A DNA stretch of 64,000 nt from Opitutia bacterium (GTDB lineage: Bacteria; Verrucomicrobiota; Verrucomicrobiia; Opitutales; Opitutaceae). The DNA lies in the NCBI GenBank assembly GCA_016217595.1, contig JACRHS010000022.1, positions 124,001 through 188,000 of the forward strand, in the 5' to 3' direction. The notes under the pieces were generated by a model. The model saw only the letters and a program-made list of their open reading frames with translations, searched no databases and had not been told where the DNA came from. Within the stretch, counting starts at the first letter, position 1. Every line of letters begins with the position of its first letter. Positions 46,073 to 55,139 of this stretch are shown one piece after another. Both the position numbers and the translations under genes were made by a program.

Positions 46073-46700
46073 TTGTCGCGTGGCCGGGAGTGACCTGCCG
46101 GCGCAGAAATGCGCCGACGACGTGGGTTTGTCCGACGCCTGCTTCGCCTCGCGCATCGGCAGTCAAAGCATCGCGGCCGGCCTCCTCTGCGACACGTTGC
46201 CCAAACTCAATTGCATAGCCACACATGCCGACTGCGGCATAGTATAATGTGTCAATTGAGGCGCCTACATGTCCTCCCGGATAGCAGTGACTGGCGACGG
46301 AGAGCTACTATTCGACCTTGTTCTGGAGGAATATGATAGGTTCGTCATGTAGAGTCCGGTGGGCATGCCAGGCTCGGCATCTGGCCAGAGGTGCTGCCCC
46401 AAACATGGCTACAACGCAGTTGTCACTTGGCTTGCCATTGTGTAAAGCAAAGCAAGCGGAATGCTTAGCATCCTATAAACAATGATATTAGGAAATTTAC
46501 AAAGTCACTTTTCTGAAATTTGCATTAAATAAGCTAATTTACTGGTTTTGTATTGCATTCACCATGTTCATTTAAGGATTTGTTTTGATAATTTCTGGAA
46601 GTATCTGGTTATTTAGTTTCATTTAAGCTGCTATATTTTAGCCACTTGATGAAGAGCTACGGCATGCTAGTATGGTTGTGGTATCGCATAACCCTACCAA
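46073..46700. other. 628-base gap with an AT-rich half
   Basis: The first half is GC-rich. A TATAAT lies at 46243-46248, but no good -35 is at the right distance. A 27-codon ORF at 46269-46352 has no recognised product. From about 46430 to 46690 the DNA is AT-rich (runs such as TTTGTATTGCATTCACC and TTAGTTTCATTTAAGC), and it probably carries the promoter of the GH25 gene. The change in base composition suggests a transfer boundary. No gene or RNA can be supported. Confidence 0.5.
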
Positions 46701-48287
46701 ATGAAAAATCCTACTCCTCATTACCTCGCAGTCCGTCGACTGCTTTTGATCTGCATTGCTTCCCTATGGACTGGTTTAGCTGCTTACGCTCAACGGCCAC
46801 TTGGCATTGATGTATCTCATTACCAAGGAACTATAAATTGGACCAGCGTCAAAAACGCCGGTATTACCTTTGCGTGGTGCAAGGCCACCGAGGGTGTCAG
46901 CTATACAGACCCCACTTTCTCCACCAATATGAGTGGAGCCAAAGCTGCGGGCATCCTGATGGGCTCGTATCACTTCGCGCAACCCGGCTCGAACACTCCT
47001 ACCGCCGAAGCCAACTATTACTGGAGCGTCGCGGGCAGTACTATTCTGGCCGATGGCAAATCCATCACGCCCATGTTGGATATGGAAGTATTCAACGGTG
47101 TAGTCGGTGCTTCGAGTTACTCCGACTGGGCCAACCAATGGTGCAATGCCATCGTGGCCAAGGCGGCCGCAGCGGGGGTGACGCTCAAGCCCATGATCTA
47201 CGTCAGTGCCTGCAGCGCCTGTAACTTCAATTCCAGCGCCGCGCAATGGACCCCGGATATCGCCAACTATAACGGCCAAAACCCGCAAACCGGCACTCCG
47301 TGGAGCGCCTGCTCTTCCTGCAACATTTGGGGCTCGGGCAACTGGTCGGTCTGGCAATATACCAGCACCGGCTCGGTGTCGGGTATCTCGGGCAATGTGG
47401 ACCGCGATGTGTTTAATGGCACATGGACGGACCTCGTGAACACGCTCGGCGTACAAACGCTGGGCACCAAGAACACGTTCACCAGCGCGCAGGTGACCGC
47501 CAGCGCCTACACCACGCCCAACGGCCTGCCGTCGTTCGCGGTGGATGGCACGATCAGCCAGACGCAATATTGGGCGGCGCAAGGCTCCGGCCAATGGATC
47601 AAGTTCGATATGGGTTCATCCAAGACCTTGGGTCTCGTGAAGATCGCTTGGTATGCCGGCAACGCCCGGCGCGAGACCTTCACCGTGCAAGTCTCGAACG
47701 ACGATGTGAATTACTTCAACGTGCTCACGAATGTCCAAAGCAGTGGTGCGACGCTCGGCTTGGAAACGTGGGATTTTACTGATGTCAATGCCCGCTATAT
47801 CAAAGTTATCGGTTACGGAAATACCGCCAGCGATTGGAACAGCATGACCGAGTTCGAGGCTTGGACCGTCGCTACAGCCGGACGGATGCGGATGACTGGC
47901 TCGCAAGCGACCGCCAGCATTTGGACAACGCCCAACGGCCTGCCTTCCTTTGCCGTCGATGGCACGATCAGCTCCACCCAATACTGGGCCGGCAATGGCT
48001 CCGGCGCCTGGATACAGTTCGATATGGGTGCAACCAAGACATTGGATTTCGTGAAGATCGCCTGGGCCGCTGGCGATGCCCGTCGCGAGACCTTCAGCCT
48101 GGACGTCTCGACCGATGGCACCACCTGGACCAACGTGCTCAACCATGTGCAAACCAGCGGAACAACCCTGGGCTTTGAGAAGTGGGACTTCACCAACGTG
48201 AGCGCCCGCTACATCAAAGTAACGGGCTACGGCAACACGGTGAATACATGGAACAGCATAACCGAGTTCGAGCCGTGGATCTTGTAA
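46701..48287 (+). CDS. Secreted GH25 lysozyme with two discoidin domains (paralogue)
   Basis: This 528-residue protein has a signal peptide (LLLICIASLWTGLAAYAQ). The GH25 domain has LGIDVSHYQGTINW and MLDMEVFN in place of the LDIES of the first copy, so the Asp and Glu of the catalytic pair are retained. It is followed by two F5/8 type C domains with QYWAAQGSGQWIKFDMGS and ARYIKVTGYGNTVNTWNS. The overall order is that of 22099-23652, but the GH25 part carries extra cysteines (SACSACNFN, SACSSCNIW). The 5' end and the upstream 250 bases are AT-richer than the rest of the window, which may mean recent acquisition. Cell-wall hydrolysis is expected. Confidence 0.9.
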   Translation: MKNPTPHYLAVRRLLLICIASLWTGLAAYAQRPLGIDVSHYQGTINWTSVKNAGITFAWCKATEGVSYTDPTFSTNMSGAKAAGILMGSYHFAQPGSNTPTAEANYYWSVAGSTILADGKSITPMLDMEVFNGVVGASSYSDWANQWCNAIVAKAAAAGVTLKPMIYVSACSACNFNSSAAQWTPDIANYNGQNPQTGTPWSACSSCNIWGSGNWSVWQYTSTGSVSGISGNVDRDVFNGTWTDLVNTLGVQTLGTKNTFTSAQVTASAYTTPNGLPSFAVDGTISQTQYWAAQGSGQWIKFDMGSSKTLGLVKIAWYAGNARRETFTVQVSNDDVNYFNVLTNVQSSGATLGLETWDFTDVNARYIKVIGYGNTASDWNSMTEFEAWTVATAGRMRMTGSQATASIWTTPNGLPSFAVDGTISSTQYWAGNGSGAWIQFDMGATKTLDFVKIAWAAGDARRETFSLDVSTDGTTWTNVLNHVQTSGTTLGFEKWDFTNVSARYIKVTGYGNTVNTWNSITEFEPWIL

Positions 48288-48361
48288 GTTGAGATGCTAT
48301 AGCTAGCCGGTGCGCAGGCTAAAATGGACGATCCGTTCGCAACCTGCGCCGCCGGCTTTGG

Positions 48362-48393
48362 CGCCCGGCTTCAGCCCACGCTGAAGTCGGGCG
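48362..48393. repeat. Imperfect inverted repeat in a short gap
   Basis: CGCCCGGCTTCAGC pairs with GCTGAAGTCGGGCG with one mismatch around CCAC. It lies about 75 bases after the lysozyme stop. It lacks a T-run, so it is either a weak terminator or a REP-like palindrome. The rest of the 48288-48496 gap shows no gene. Confidence 0.55.
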
Positions 48394-48496
48394 TTCAAGT
48401 TTCACCCCAGGTTTGGGCGGCCGTTGACTCGCGAGTAGTTCGGAGCAGGCTGCCCAGGTGGCGCACCCAGTGAAGCGCCCAGGCAAAACTTCCCAC

Positions 48497-49018
48497 ATGC
48501 TTCTTCGGTCCTATTTTTTCCGCGCCATGGTGAGCGCCATCCTCGCGATGCCGTTGGCAGTGTGCGCCGAGGCGCAAAAGGAATCGGCGCCAGCAATAGC
48601 GGCGACGCCCGTCGCGACCGCGCCCCATGCCGGCCCGGAAACGCCCTTTGAACTCAGGGGCATCCTGGTCACATCGAGCGGACCCTATTTCGGCATTTTC
48701 GATTCGCAAAAGAAACAAACGAGATGGATGCAGATTGGCGACAAGCTGGCGGGCCTGACCATCAAGTCGTACGACGCCGAGCACGACGCCATCGTCGTCA
48801 CGCTGGCGGGCGGCGAGCGACGCCTGGCTCTGAAGCACGCACAGGTTGATCAGCAGACAGTGCTCATCGCGCCTTCGCAGCCGCTCCCGTTGGGTTATTC
48901 GCGTCTGCCAGATGGTCGGGTGCGCATGCCTGATGGCATTATTTTGGGAGGCAAATCTCCCCGCGGCGAAAAGGAAACCCCCGTGGTGATTCCGCCGCAG
49001 AGCCCCCAGAAAGAATAA
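48497..49018 (+). CDS. Small exported protein with a GspC/PilP-like beta domain
   Basis: The product is 173 residues from the ATG at 48497. It has an N-terminal signal anchor (SYFFRAMVSAILAMPLAVCA), an Ala/Pro/Thr linker, and a compact beta domain with FELRGILVTSSGPYFGIFDS, MQIGDKLAGLTIKSYD and VVTLAGGERRLAL. The order ELRGILV, IFDS, GDKLAG and L-I-K matches the homology region of GspC and PilP secretion/pilus proteins. This is a by-eye resemblance. It would then be an inner-membrane or periplasmic part of a type II or type IV assembly, but no such genes adjoin it. The end is Pro-rich. Confidence 0.6.
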   Translation: MLLRSYFFRAMVSAILAMPLAVCAEAQKESAPAIAATPVATAPHAGPETPFELRGILVTSSGPYFGIFDSQKKQTRWMQIGDKLAGLTIKSYDAEHDAIVVTLAGGERRLALKHAQVDQQTVLIAPSQPLPLGYSRLPDGRVRMPDGIILGGKSPRGEKETPVVIPPQSPQKE

Positions 49019-49095
49019 GGCCGGAAAACCGGCATTGGCGCTGTAAGCAGAGTTCCTTGCGTGCCTGCGAAACAAGTACGGCGGGCGCGGGTGCA

Positions 49096-50136
49096 CTATT
49101 GCGTTTTGCCTCCGTTCAACACTTCGCCAAACGCTTCGCCGAGCATATCCCATGCTTTTTTCGGCTCCGGCGCCGCGAGGATCGTCCCCTGCCCGGCGCG
49201 GTAGGTCCAGGAGAAGATCGATTCCACGCCGGCTTGCGCGTACGCCTGCACGACCTGCTTGATAAAGCCGAGATCCGCCGGCGACTCGAAATAGCTCATC
49301 ACCCAACGCTGGGGGATCTTGTTATACTTGCGGGCCAGCTCGACGGTTTTCGCGGCGATCCGCTGGTGTACCGCCAGCGGCGTGTCGTAACTAACCACGA
49401 TTGATGTGGAGAAAATATCGTACTCCGGCGTGGCCGCGATCTGTTCCCAATCGTCGTACCCGCGTTCGTACGACAGGTAGAAATTGTTTTCCGCCGGCAG
49501 GCTGCACTGCGTTACCAGCCAGTCTTTCCGCAACGACTTTACGAGCCGGCTGGCGCCCTGCAGCACTTCGTTCGCCTTTTTCCGCCGCCACCGTTTCACC
49601 TGGTCGGTGAGCACCTTGGGCATGGGGTAACCGTAGTCCGCCTCGAACTGCCGGCAGCAGGTCGGACAGCGGCACGTCCAATCCGTCGTGCTTTGATAAC
49701 CCACCGGGTAGATCGGCATCGCGTAGTGCGGCTCGTCCCAAAAGATGCCGTCTGCATCGCAGGAGCGCGCCAGCTTCTCCACCAAGCCGTAGAAATATTC
49801 GCGAAACGCCGGTGTGTTGAAACAGGCCGCCGCGAGCGGCTCATTGGTGAGCGCCGACACCTGCCGGTTCTGGACATTCTCCTGCAGGAAAATGCTCGGT
49901 GGTTCGCCGCCAAAAAATTTTCCGACGCCCCATGTGTCCAGGTAAACTTTCAAACCTGCCGCCCTGGCTTCGTCCACAATGCGCGGGATGTTGGGCGCCC
50001 AGAAAAACAGGTCGAATTCGCTGAGCGCCAGCACAACGGCCGTGCAATTATGCGCGCGTATCTCCGCGAAATCGCGCCGCGCATGCTCGGGATAACTGAT
50101 GCCGTAATAGCTGACGCCGGTCTCTTTGACTTGCAT
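49096..50136 (-). CDS. Putative glycoside-hydrolase-like TIM-barrel protein
   Basis: This 346-residue protein has no signal peptide. Strands of a TIM-barrel type are visible: VSYYGISYPEH, CTAVVLALSEFDLFFW, GLKVYLDTWGV, ADGIFWDEPHY and QRWVMSYFESPADLG. The conserved DEPHY at the end of a strand carries an acidic residue that could be catalytic. A cysteine cluster (WTCRCPTCCRQFE) is unusual and may bind a metal. It resembles uncharacterised hypothetical glycosyl hydrolases. It is the second gene of a pair with the SIS-domain gene (20-base gap). Confidence 0.6.
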   Translation of the reverse strand: MQVKETGVSYYGISYPEHARRDFAEIRAHNCTAVVLALSEFDLFFWAPNIPRIVDEARAAGLKVYLDTWGVGKFFGGEPPSIFLQENVQNRQVSALTNEPLAAACFNTPAFREYFYGLVEKLARSCDADGIFWDEPHYAMPIYPVGYQSTTDWTCRCPTCCRQFEADYGYPMPKVLTDQVKRWRRKKANEVLQGASRLVKSLRKDWLVTQCSLPAENNFYLSYERGYDDWEQIAATPEYDIFSTSIVVSYDTPLAVHQRIAAKTVELARKYNKIPQRWVMSYFESPADLGFIKQVVQAYAQAGVESIFSWTYRAGQGTILAAPEPKKAWDMLGEAFGEVLNGGKTQ

Positions 50137-50156
50137 GACGAATGTGCGGCTGAGGG

Positions 50157-50963
50157 TTAAAGCAGCTTCACGCGCGGGTTATATTTCTCGCGCAGTTTGG
50201 CGTTGTAGGCATCGCCGCCGGGGATGTTGGCGCTGCGCCAGACCGGTGCCACGACGCCGCGCCGCACACAGGCTTTGACGCACTCCATCTCCAGCCGGTG
50301 CGCGATGTAGAAATCGATGGTGCTCGAGATCCCCGTGATCGGCTGGGGAAACCCGTCGACCTGGATGACCGTGTCCCCGTACGGCACGTAGTCGTCGATG
50401 CAGACATCAGCGATGTCGAAGAGCGTCTTCCCGCTGCGATGCCGGATGGGGAAATCCCGCGGCACACTGCGGTGCCAGTCACTCGACGAGATCGCCACGA
50501 CCTTCGCCCCGCGCCGTTTGCTTTCCAACGCGGCATCGATCGTGGGCGCGTTGAAACCGTAGCTATGGAAAAGCAACACGAGATCGCCCTGCTTCACGCC
50601 ATAGTAGTCAACCACGTGGTTGCCGACATCGTGCATCCGTTCGTGCCCCAGATAGAGATAAGCGGGCGTGGCCGGATGGATGGCAAAGTCGAGCATCGGA
50701 CACAGGTTCGCGAGGCCCCCGGCGCGCCAGAACAATTCCTGCATGACGAGGCAGGTGTGGCCGCCGCCGCCAAACAGATAGATCAAGCGATCTTCCGCGC
50801 AGGCGTTGGCCATCCACTCGGCGGCCTGCCCGAGGGTGGCCTGCTGCTCGGCTTCAAACCGGTCGATCAATCCGGTCAATGCATCGCGCAGCCGCCAGTC
50901 GGGCGTCGCGGTCGCGTGGGGCGCTTTGGGCAAAACAGGGGAGGGAGTCGTTGATGAGTTCAT
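50157..50963 (-). CDS. SIS-domain sugar isomerase-like protein
   Basis: The product is 268 residues from the ATG at 50963. The frame runs further upstream to 51095, but that would overlap the divergent regulator. The SIS fold is recognised from IYLFGGGGHTCLVMQELFW, GDLVLLFHSYGFNAPTIDAA, and RRGAKVVAISSSDWHRSVP. SIS domains bind phosphosugars. This type (UPF0309-like) may isomerise or deacetylate an amino sugar. It is coupled with the barrel protein downstream and shares a 73-base divergent region with an AraC regulator at 51037, so the set is probably controlled by it. Confidence 0.75.
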   Translation of the reverse strand: MNSSTTPSPVLPKAPHATATPDWRLRDALTGLIDRFEAEQQATLGQAAEWMANACAEDRLIYLFGGGGHTCLVMQELFWRAGGLANLCPMLDFAIHPATPAYLYLGHERMHDVGNHVVDYYGVKQGDLVLLFHSYGFNAPTIDAALESKRRGAKVVAISSSDWHRSVPRDFPIRHRSGKTLFDIADVCIDDYVPYGDTVIQVDGFPQPITGISSTIDFYIAHRLEMECVKACVRRGVVAPVWRSANIPGGDAYNAKLREKYNPRVKLL

Positions 50964-51036
50964 TGAGGAGAGGCGGGACCATACCCGATTCGCCGGTCCC
51001 TCGCGTTTCAGCCGGTCTCGTGATACTAATTCAAAC

Positions 51037-51960
51037 ATGCCGCACTCCGCCCAATCCGCCCGACGCGCACCCGATCCCGGAGAGTTTTTCCGCATTGAGC
51101 GCTCTCCTGCGCGGCAGGTGCTCGACTTCCGCGCACTCGATCTCAGCCCCGTGCGGCTGCTCGGGCGCTACCGCTATGCAAGCGCCCAGCAGCAGCTCGA
51201 CGTGCACTCACACGGGCAAATGATCGAAATCTGTTACCTGGAAAGCGGCCAGCAGACCTACGAAGTCGACGGCCAGGCGTATCCATTGGTCGGTGGCGAC
51301 GTTTTCCTGACATTTCCCGGGGAAAAGCACGGCTCGGGCAGGCACCCTGAGGCCCGCGGCGTGCTTTACTGGCTGCTGATCTCGGTCTCGGCTGCGCGCC
51401 GTTCCTTTCTGCACCTGCCCAAACGCGAGGGGCAGCTGCTGCTGGACCGGCTGCTGCACCCGCCGAAACGCTGCTTCGCCGGCCGCGCGTCGCTACGCCA
51501 CACGCTGCGGGAAATCTTCGCCGTCCACCATGATCGCGGCACGCCGCTCTTCACCGTCGAGCTGCGCAATCTGCTCACGCGCTTCCTGCTCGATGTGGCG
51601 GCGAGCGCCCATGAACAACGGACCGTGGTCTACAGCCCGGATATCAGCCGGGCGATCGGTCATATCCACCACCACCTGGAAATCCCCCTGCCGCTCGCCA
51701 AGCTCGCGCGTGAAGCCGATCTCTCCCTCCCGCGCTTCAAATCGAAATTCAAGCAAGAGGTCGGCCTCCCCCCGGCCGACTACATCCTGCGGTGCAAAAT
51801 CGCCCAGGCCGCACAATGGCTTTACGAGACCAAGCAGACCGTCACCGACATCGCCCTGCGGCTCGGCTTCTCGAGCAGTCAGTATTTCGCCACGGTGTTC
51901 CGTCGCTACACTTTGCACGCCCCCAACGAAGCCCGCGCCGTACGCGTATACTTATCCTGA
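51037..51960 (+). CDS. AraC-family transcriptional regulator
   Basis: The product is 307 residues from the ATG at 51037. The N-terminal cupin-like part has DVHSHGQMIEICYLESGQQ and VFLTFPGEKHGSGRHP, with histidines that suggest a metal or sugar pocket. The C-terminal AraC HTH pair is LAKLAREADLSLPRFKSKFK and VTDIALRLGFSSSQYFATVF. It is divergent from the SIS/barrel gene pair over 73 bases and probably regulates them. No operator could be mapped. Confidence 0.87.
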   Translation: MPHSAQSARRAPDPGEFFRIERSPARQVLDFRALDLSPVRLLGRYRYASAQQQLDVHSHGQMIEICYLESGQQTYEVDGQAYPLVGGDVFLTFPGEKHGSGRHPEARGVLYWLLISVSAARRSFLHLPKREGQLLLDRLLHPPKRCFAGRASLRHTLREIFAVHHDRGTPLFTVELRNLLTRFLLDVAASAHEQRTVVYSPDISRAIGHIHHHLEIPLPLAKLAREADLSLPRFKSKFKQEVGLPPADYILRCKIAQAAQWLYETKQTVTDIALRLGFSSSQYFATVFRRYTLHAPNEARAVRVYLS

Positions 51961-52046
51961 ACACGATCGATGCCTGGAGCGGCATCGCCGCAAGCTCGGC
52001 CCGACAACCAACTCCTTGGGCTAACCTGATTCGCGTTGGCCCGGGC

Positions 52047-53393
52047 TCACTTGAAGCGCCAGTGCGTGCTCATCAGGCACGTGGGCTCGCCGGTTTTCTC
52101 GGCCTGATAGTAAACGGTCAGGATCGAGCCGTCCGCCAGCTGCGTGCTCGACGGGTAGCCGAGATCGACGCCGACGCCGGCCGCGTTGAGCACAATCTCG
52201 TTGGCGATGTCCCACGTCTTGCCTTCGTCGCGACTGATGCAAGCGCGCTCGCCGTAGGGCTCGCGACGGTAACCATACGTCACCAACACCCAGCCGTTGC
52301 GGAGTTGAATGAGGTGCGGAGGATATCCCCAGATGCCGCTGCTGCGTAAAGGCGACCACGTCTTCCCGCCGTCCAAACTCTCCGACTGCAGGAGAAAACA
52401 CTGCGTGCGGTCTTTGGGCTCGTTGCGCGCCATAACGAGGAGTTTTCCGCTCGTGAGCTCGACCATGTGCATCTCGCCGGGGTTGCCCGCCAGGCCCTCT
52501 GGCTTGGGCACGGGCGCGAGCACAGTCCAGGAGCGTCCATCGTCCGTGGATTGCTCGACCAGGAGAGCCGGGCGGCCTTGCGCGTCGCTGCCATTGCCCA
52601 CGTAGAGCAGCCGGCCATCGCGCAGCTGAATCGCGCCATGCGGCGCAGTGACGTTGGTGCGCACCGGCTCCAGCCAGGTCTTGCCGCCGTCTTCCGAACG
52701 GCGGGTCCAGTTGCCGAGCCATTTTTTCCGCTCCTCCGGTGTGATCTTTTCGGCGTGGCGCGCATAGCGCTCGAAAGCCGTCTTGTAGGTCCGCGTATTA
52801 AACGCCACCGACGTAAACCAGGTGACAAGCAGCGTTCCCTTCTGCGTCTGGATGATCCCGGCGTCGCGATCGTCGAGCGGCGTGTTGGTGATCGTCTGCG
52901 CCGGCGACCACGTTTTCCCCTGGTCGAGGCTCCGCACGATTTGCGTCTTTCCCCACGGGCAGACATGCGCGTCGCGGTCGCCCGAGAAAGCGGCGATCAA
53001 TTCGCCTTCGCGCGTTTGCGCGAGTGTGGGCCAGCCGATGTAGCGAGCTGGCTCGATGACGCGTTTGCCGATGACGGGATGCGTCTTGGTATCGACCGTA
53101 TACTCCGTGCCATCGCCGAGGTAGCGGCCGGGCTCGCGGCAAATCACCTTGGTTTCGATGACCGTCGCAATCGCGTTGTCTTTCGGTGCCGCCGCGGCCG
53201 ACGCACCGGACGGCGCCGCCGCCCCCGCCAGACTCCACGCCAAAGCCAGCCCGCAAACCACGGCCGCACTGCACCCCCGAAGCCAAATTGAACGAGGCTC
53301 CGGCTTTGATTCGGACAAAGCTGACACGCGCGATAAACCGCACTCCGCCCAAGCGCGGGAGCCGGAAAGTGTATGCATAGGGGAGGTTTTCAT
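52047..53393 (-). CDS. Sialidase-superfamily protein with Asp-box repeats
   Basis: This 448-residue protein has a membrane or signal segment at about 38-58 (WLRGCSAAVVCGLALAWSLA). The rest is a six-bladed propeller with five Asp-box-like motifs: SLDQGKTW, SEDGGKTW, STDDGRSW, SLDGGKTW and SRDEGKTW. A first-blade IGWPTLAQTREGELIAAFSGDRD segment carries an Arg/Asp region like the sialidase active site, but the full Arg triad was not verified. It may act on sialic-acid-like or other exo-linked sugars, or be a non-catalytic propeller. It is convergent with the AraC gene at 51037-51960, with 86 bases between them. Confidence 0.78.
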   Translation of the reverse strand: MKTSPMHTLSGSRAWAECGLSRVSALSESKPEPRSIWLRGCSAAVVCGLALAWSLAGAAAPSGASAAAAPKDNAIATVIETKVICREPGRYLGDGTEYTVDTKTHPVIGKRVIEPARYIGWPTLAQTREGELIAAFSGDRDAHVCPWGKTQIVRSLDQGKTWSPAQTITNTPLDDRDAGIIQTQKGTLLVTWFTSVAFNTRTYKTAFERYARHAEKITPEERKKWLGNWTRRSEDGGKTWLEPVRTNVTAPHGAIQLRDGRLLYVGNGSDAQGRPALLVEQSTDDGRSWTVLAPVPKPEGLAGNPGEMHMVELTSGKLLVMARNEPKDRTQCFLLQSESLDGGKTWSPLRSSGIWGYPPHLIQLRNGWVLVTYGYRREPYGERACISRDEGKTWDIANEIVLNAAGVGVDLGYPSSTQLADGSILTVYYQAEKTGEPTCLMSTHWRFK

Positions 53394-53709
53394 GGGGAAT
53401 CAGGTTTCCGTATTTTACCTAGGAAAGAAGAGCGATGTCGCCTTGAGTGAGACGGCGAGAAACAGCCACTGTCAACATAAAGCATACAAGTGGATACCTT
53501 GAGAAATCCAGCGACTCCCACCACCAAGCAACAGAGGCGCTGTCGCCTCTCTTGCAGCCTGCACGGTTACCCTGAAATCAACCTGCCTCAGCACCGCCAC
53601 CCGCACCGCTCCACGACGGACACGGGGGAGCTGCAATCTCCCGTCGGATCACTTGTATATAACAATACTCGGCCTGACCCTCTACGCTTGGCCAGCCTTT
53701 ATCGCGATG
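53394..53709. other. Intergenic region, nothing supported
   Basis: 316 bases upstream of the sialidase-like gene and downstream of the ATPase gene. It was searched for a second attC-like hairpin and none was found. Small GC-rich ORFs cross it without recognisable products. A promoter for the sialidase gene is expected but not clear. Confidence 0.4.
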
Positions 53710-54993
53710 CTAAACGATTGGCCTAGCAAGTGTAAACTGGCGAGGCCGTGCATTAACATATGCAGCGAATAGCGAATCCTTAAATCTATAAAATCGTTCG
53801 CGTATCTTCTCGATCTCTGCGCCATACTCTTCCGTCACTAACTGACCAACGTATTGACTCGAATTGTCCACATCGTCATCAAGAGCCACCTTATATGCCT
53901 CGGTCGTCCAAACCTCGCCATCCCGAGAAATCTTAGACGCTAGTGCGCGAAGTACGGACTCGCGCTGAGCTGACGTGGCAACCGCCTTCTGATATCTCCC
54001 CTCCAGAACTGGGTCGGCTCCACGTTCGGCGATTCCTTTGAGTGTAGCGTCCACATCGGCGGCCACGATCTTCGACACATTCCTTTGAAACGCACTGCGA
54101 AGAGCGAATTTGCCAACCAAATGTACCATGTACGGATGGCCTTGGGCGAGTGCAACCAAACGGCTAGTAGCATCGTGATCGAATACAATGAATTCATCTA
54201 TAGATTTCTCAGCGTTGCGAACAATCTCAGACAGCTCCGCGTCAGTCATCGCAGGCAATCTAACGATACTTCCGGCAAAAAGACGATCAGTGGACTCGTG
54301 CTCCTTCATTAACTCTTTAATATCTTGTGCCACACCAACGATACAGAATTTCACCTCTGGGACGTTCGTTGCAAGAGCCTTCAGAAATGAAGCGAACCCT
54401 GCAGGCTGCTTTATTCGATCAAACTCATCTATAACAATTAGTATGCCATGTTTGGCCAGTTTTTGCTGTGCGATAGCCTGTACAACATTCGAGAAAACTA
54501 CATCGATGGAGTGATCCGTAATCGCTTTGTCCGACCGAATTTCAGATCGTTTCTCCGCTTCTAATCCGAAGACGCTCACGCCTATCTTTGGCTTATACAC
54601 CTCTATTTCCGCCTTTGCTTTCGGGATATCGTAGATCCAATCACGCAAGCAATCTGAACGTGTCAAGATACGCTGAAGCAACTCTTCGGTGTTCGCCACT
54701 GAATCACCACACGCAAAATACATAGAGACAAAGTCGATTCTCTCTGAGGCCGGAATATGGAGCTTTTGTACAAGCGTGTTATCGCCTGTCGCCATTCGAA
54801 TGAGTTGCCGCGCGAGCGAAGACTTTCCGATCCCTCGATTTCCGACTATACCGATATTCGATCCAGCTGTCAGTAGTGCGTAGTAACAGTCGAGCACTGC
54901 TTGCGTGCGTCCCGCAAACCGAGCGGGCTCGTCCGCCTCTCTTGCGGGCTGAAATGCGTTCTCGATTTCTGATATTGTGGGTATTTTCGTCAT
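53710..54993 (-). CDS. P-loop AAA/STAND-type ATPase in a lower-GC island
   Basis: This 427-residue protein has a Walker A GNRGIGKS at residues 51-58 and a Walker B LIVIDEFD at about 188-195. A later PEVKFCIVGVAQDIKEL strand fits sensor 1 of AAA+/STAND ATPases (ORC/Cdc6-like or MNS type). The C-terminal 130 residues are helical and charged, with a winged-helix-like region (LRALASKISRDGEVWTTEAY). The gene is visibly AT-richer than its neighbours. Its start lies 18 bases beyond the R' end of the attC-like site at 55011, as the first gene of the next cassette would. Likely roles are a switch or defence ATPase, but no effector domain is seen. Its own attC was not found downstream. Confidence 0.75.
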   Translation of the reverse strand: MTKIPTISEIENAFQPAREADEPARFAGRTQAVLDCYYALLTAGSNIGIVGNRGIGKSSLARQLIRMATGDNTLVQKLHIPASERIDFVSMYFACGDSVANTEELLQRILTRSDCLRDWIYDIPKAKAEIEVYKPKIGVSVFGLEAEKRSEIRSDKAITDHSIDVVFSNVVQAIAQQKLAKHGILIVIDEFDRIKQPAGFASFLKALATNVPEVKFCIVGVAQDIKELMKEHESTDRLFAGSIVRLPAMTDAELSEIVRNAEKSIDEFIVFDHDATSRLVALAQGHPYMVHLVGKFALRSAFQRNVSKIVAADVDATLKGIAERGADPVLEGRYQKAVATSAQRESVLRALASKISRDGEVWTTEAYKVALDDDVDNSSQYVGQLVTEEYGAEIEKIRERFYRFKDSLFAAYVNARPRQFTLARPIV

Positions 54994-55010
54994 AGATTTT
55001 GGGTGTTATT

Positions 55011-55110
55011 GGCTAACGCCTTATGTTGAGCCAAGCCTACGCCCGTCACAGCGCCTGCTCCGCAGGCGCTGTGACGGGCGTAGGCATTGGCTCATAACGA
55101 CTTGTTAGGC
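55011..55110 (-). repeat. Integron attC-like recombination site
   Basis: On the minus strand the site starts GCCTAAC (R'' consensus RYYYAAC) and ends GTTAGCC (R' GTTRRRY, one base off). Between them the arms AAGTCGTTATGAGCCAA and TTGGCTCAACATAAGGC pair imperfectly, with the unpaired bases that make attC sites directional. The centre is a perfect 23-bp stem (GCCTACGCCCGTCACAGCGC ... at 55035-55057 with 55063-55085) around CTCCG. The layout of a small ORF, then the site after 29 bases, then the next start 18 bases on, is that of a gene cassette. No integrase gene is visible in the window. Confidence 0.8.
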
Positions 55111-55139
55111 CTGATGGCTTTGTTTAGAATGGTTGGAGG

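Noticed and set aside
46200..46360. TATAAT and a 27-codon ORF as a small gene
   Set aside because: No matching -35 box, no ribosome binding site and no conserved product are visible.
53490..53709. A second attC site after the ATPase gene
   Set aside because: GCTAGGCC/GTTTAGC-like pieces are the end of the ATPase coding sequence. No paired core ends or long stem could be found.
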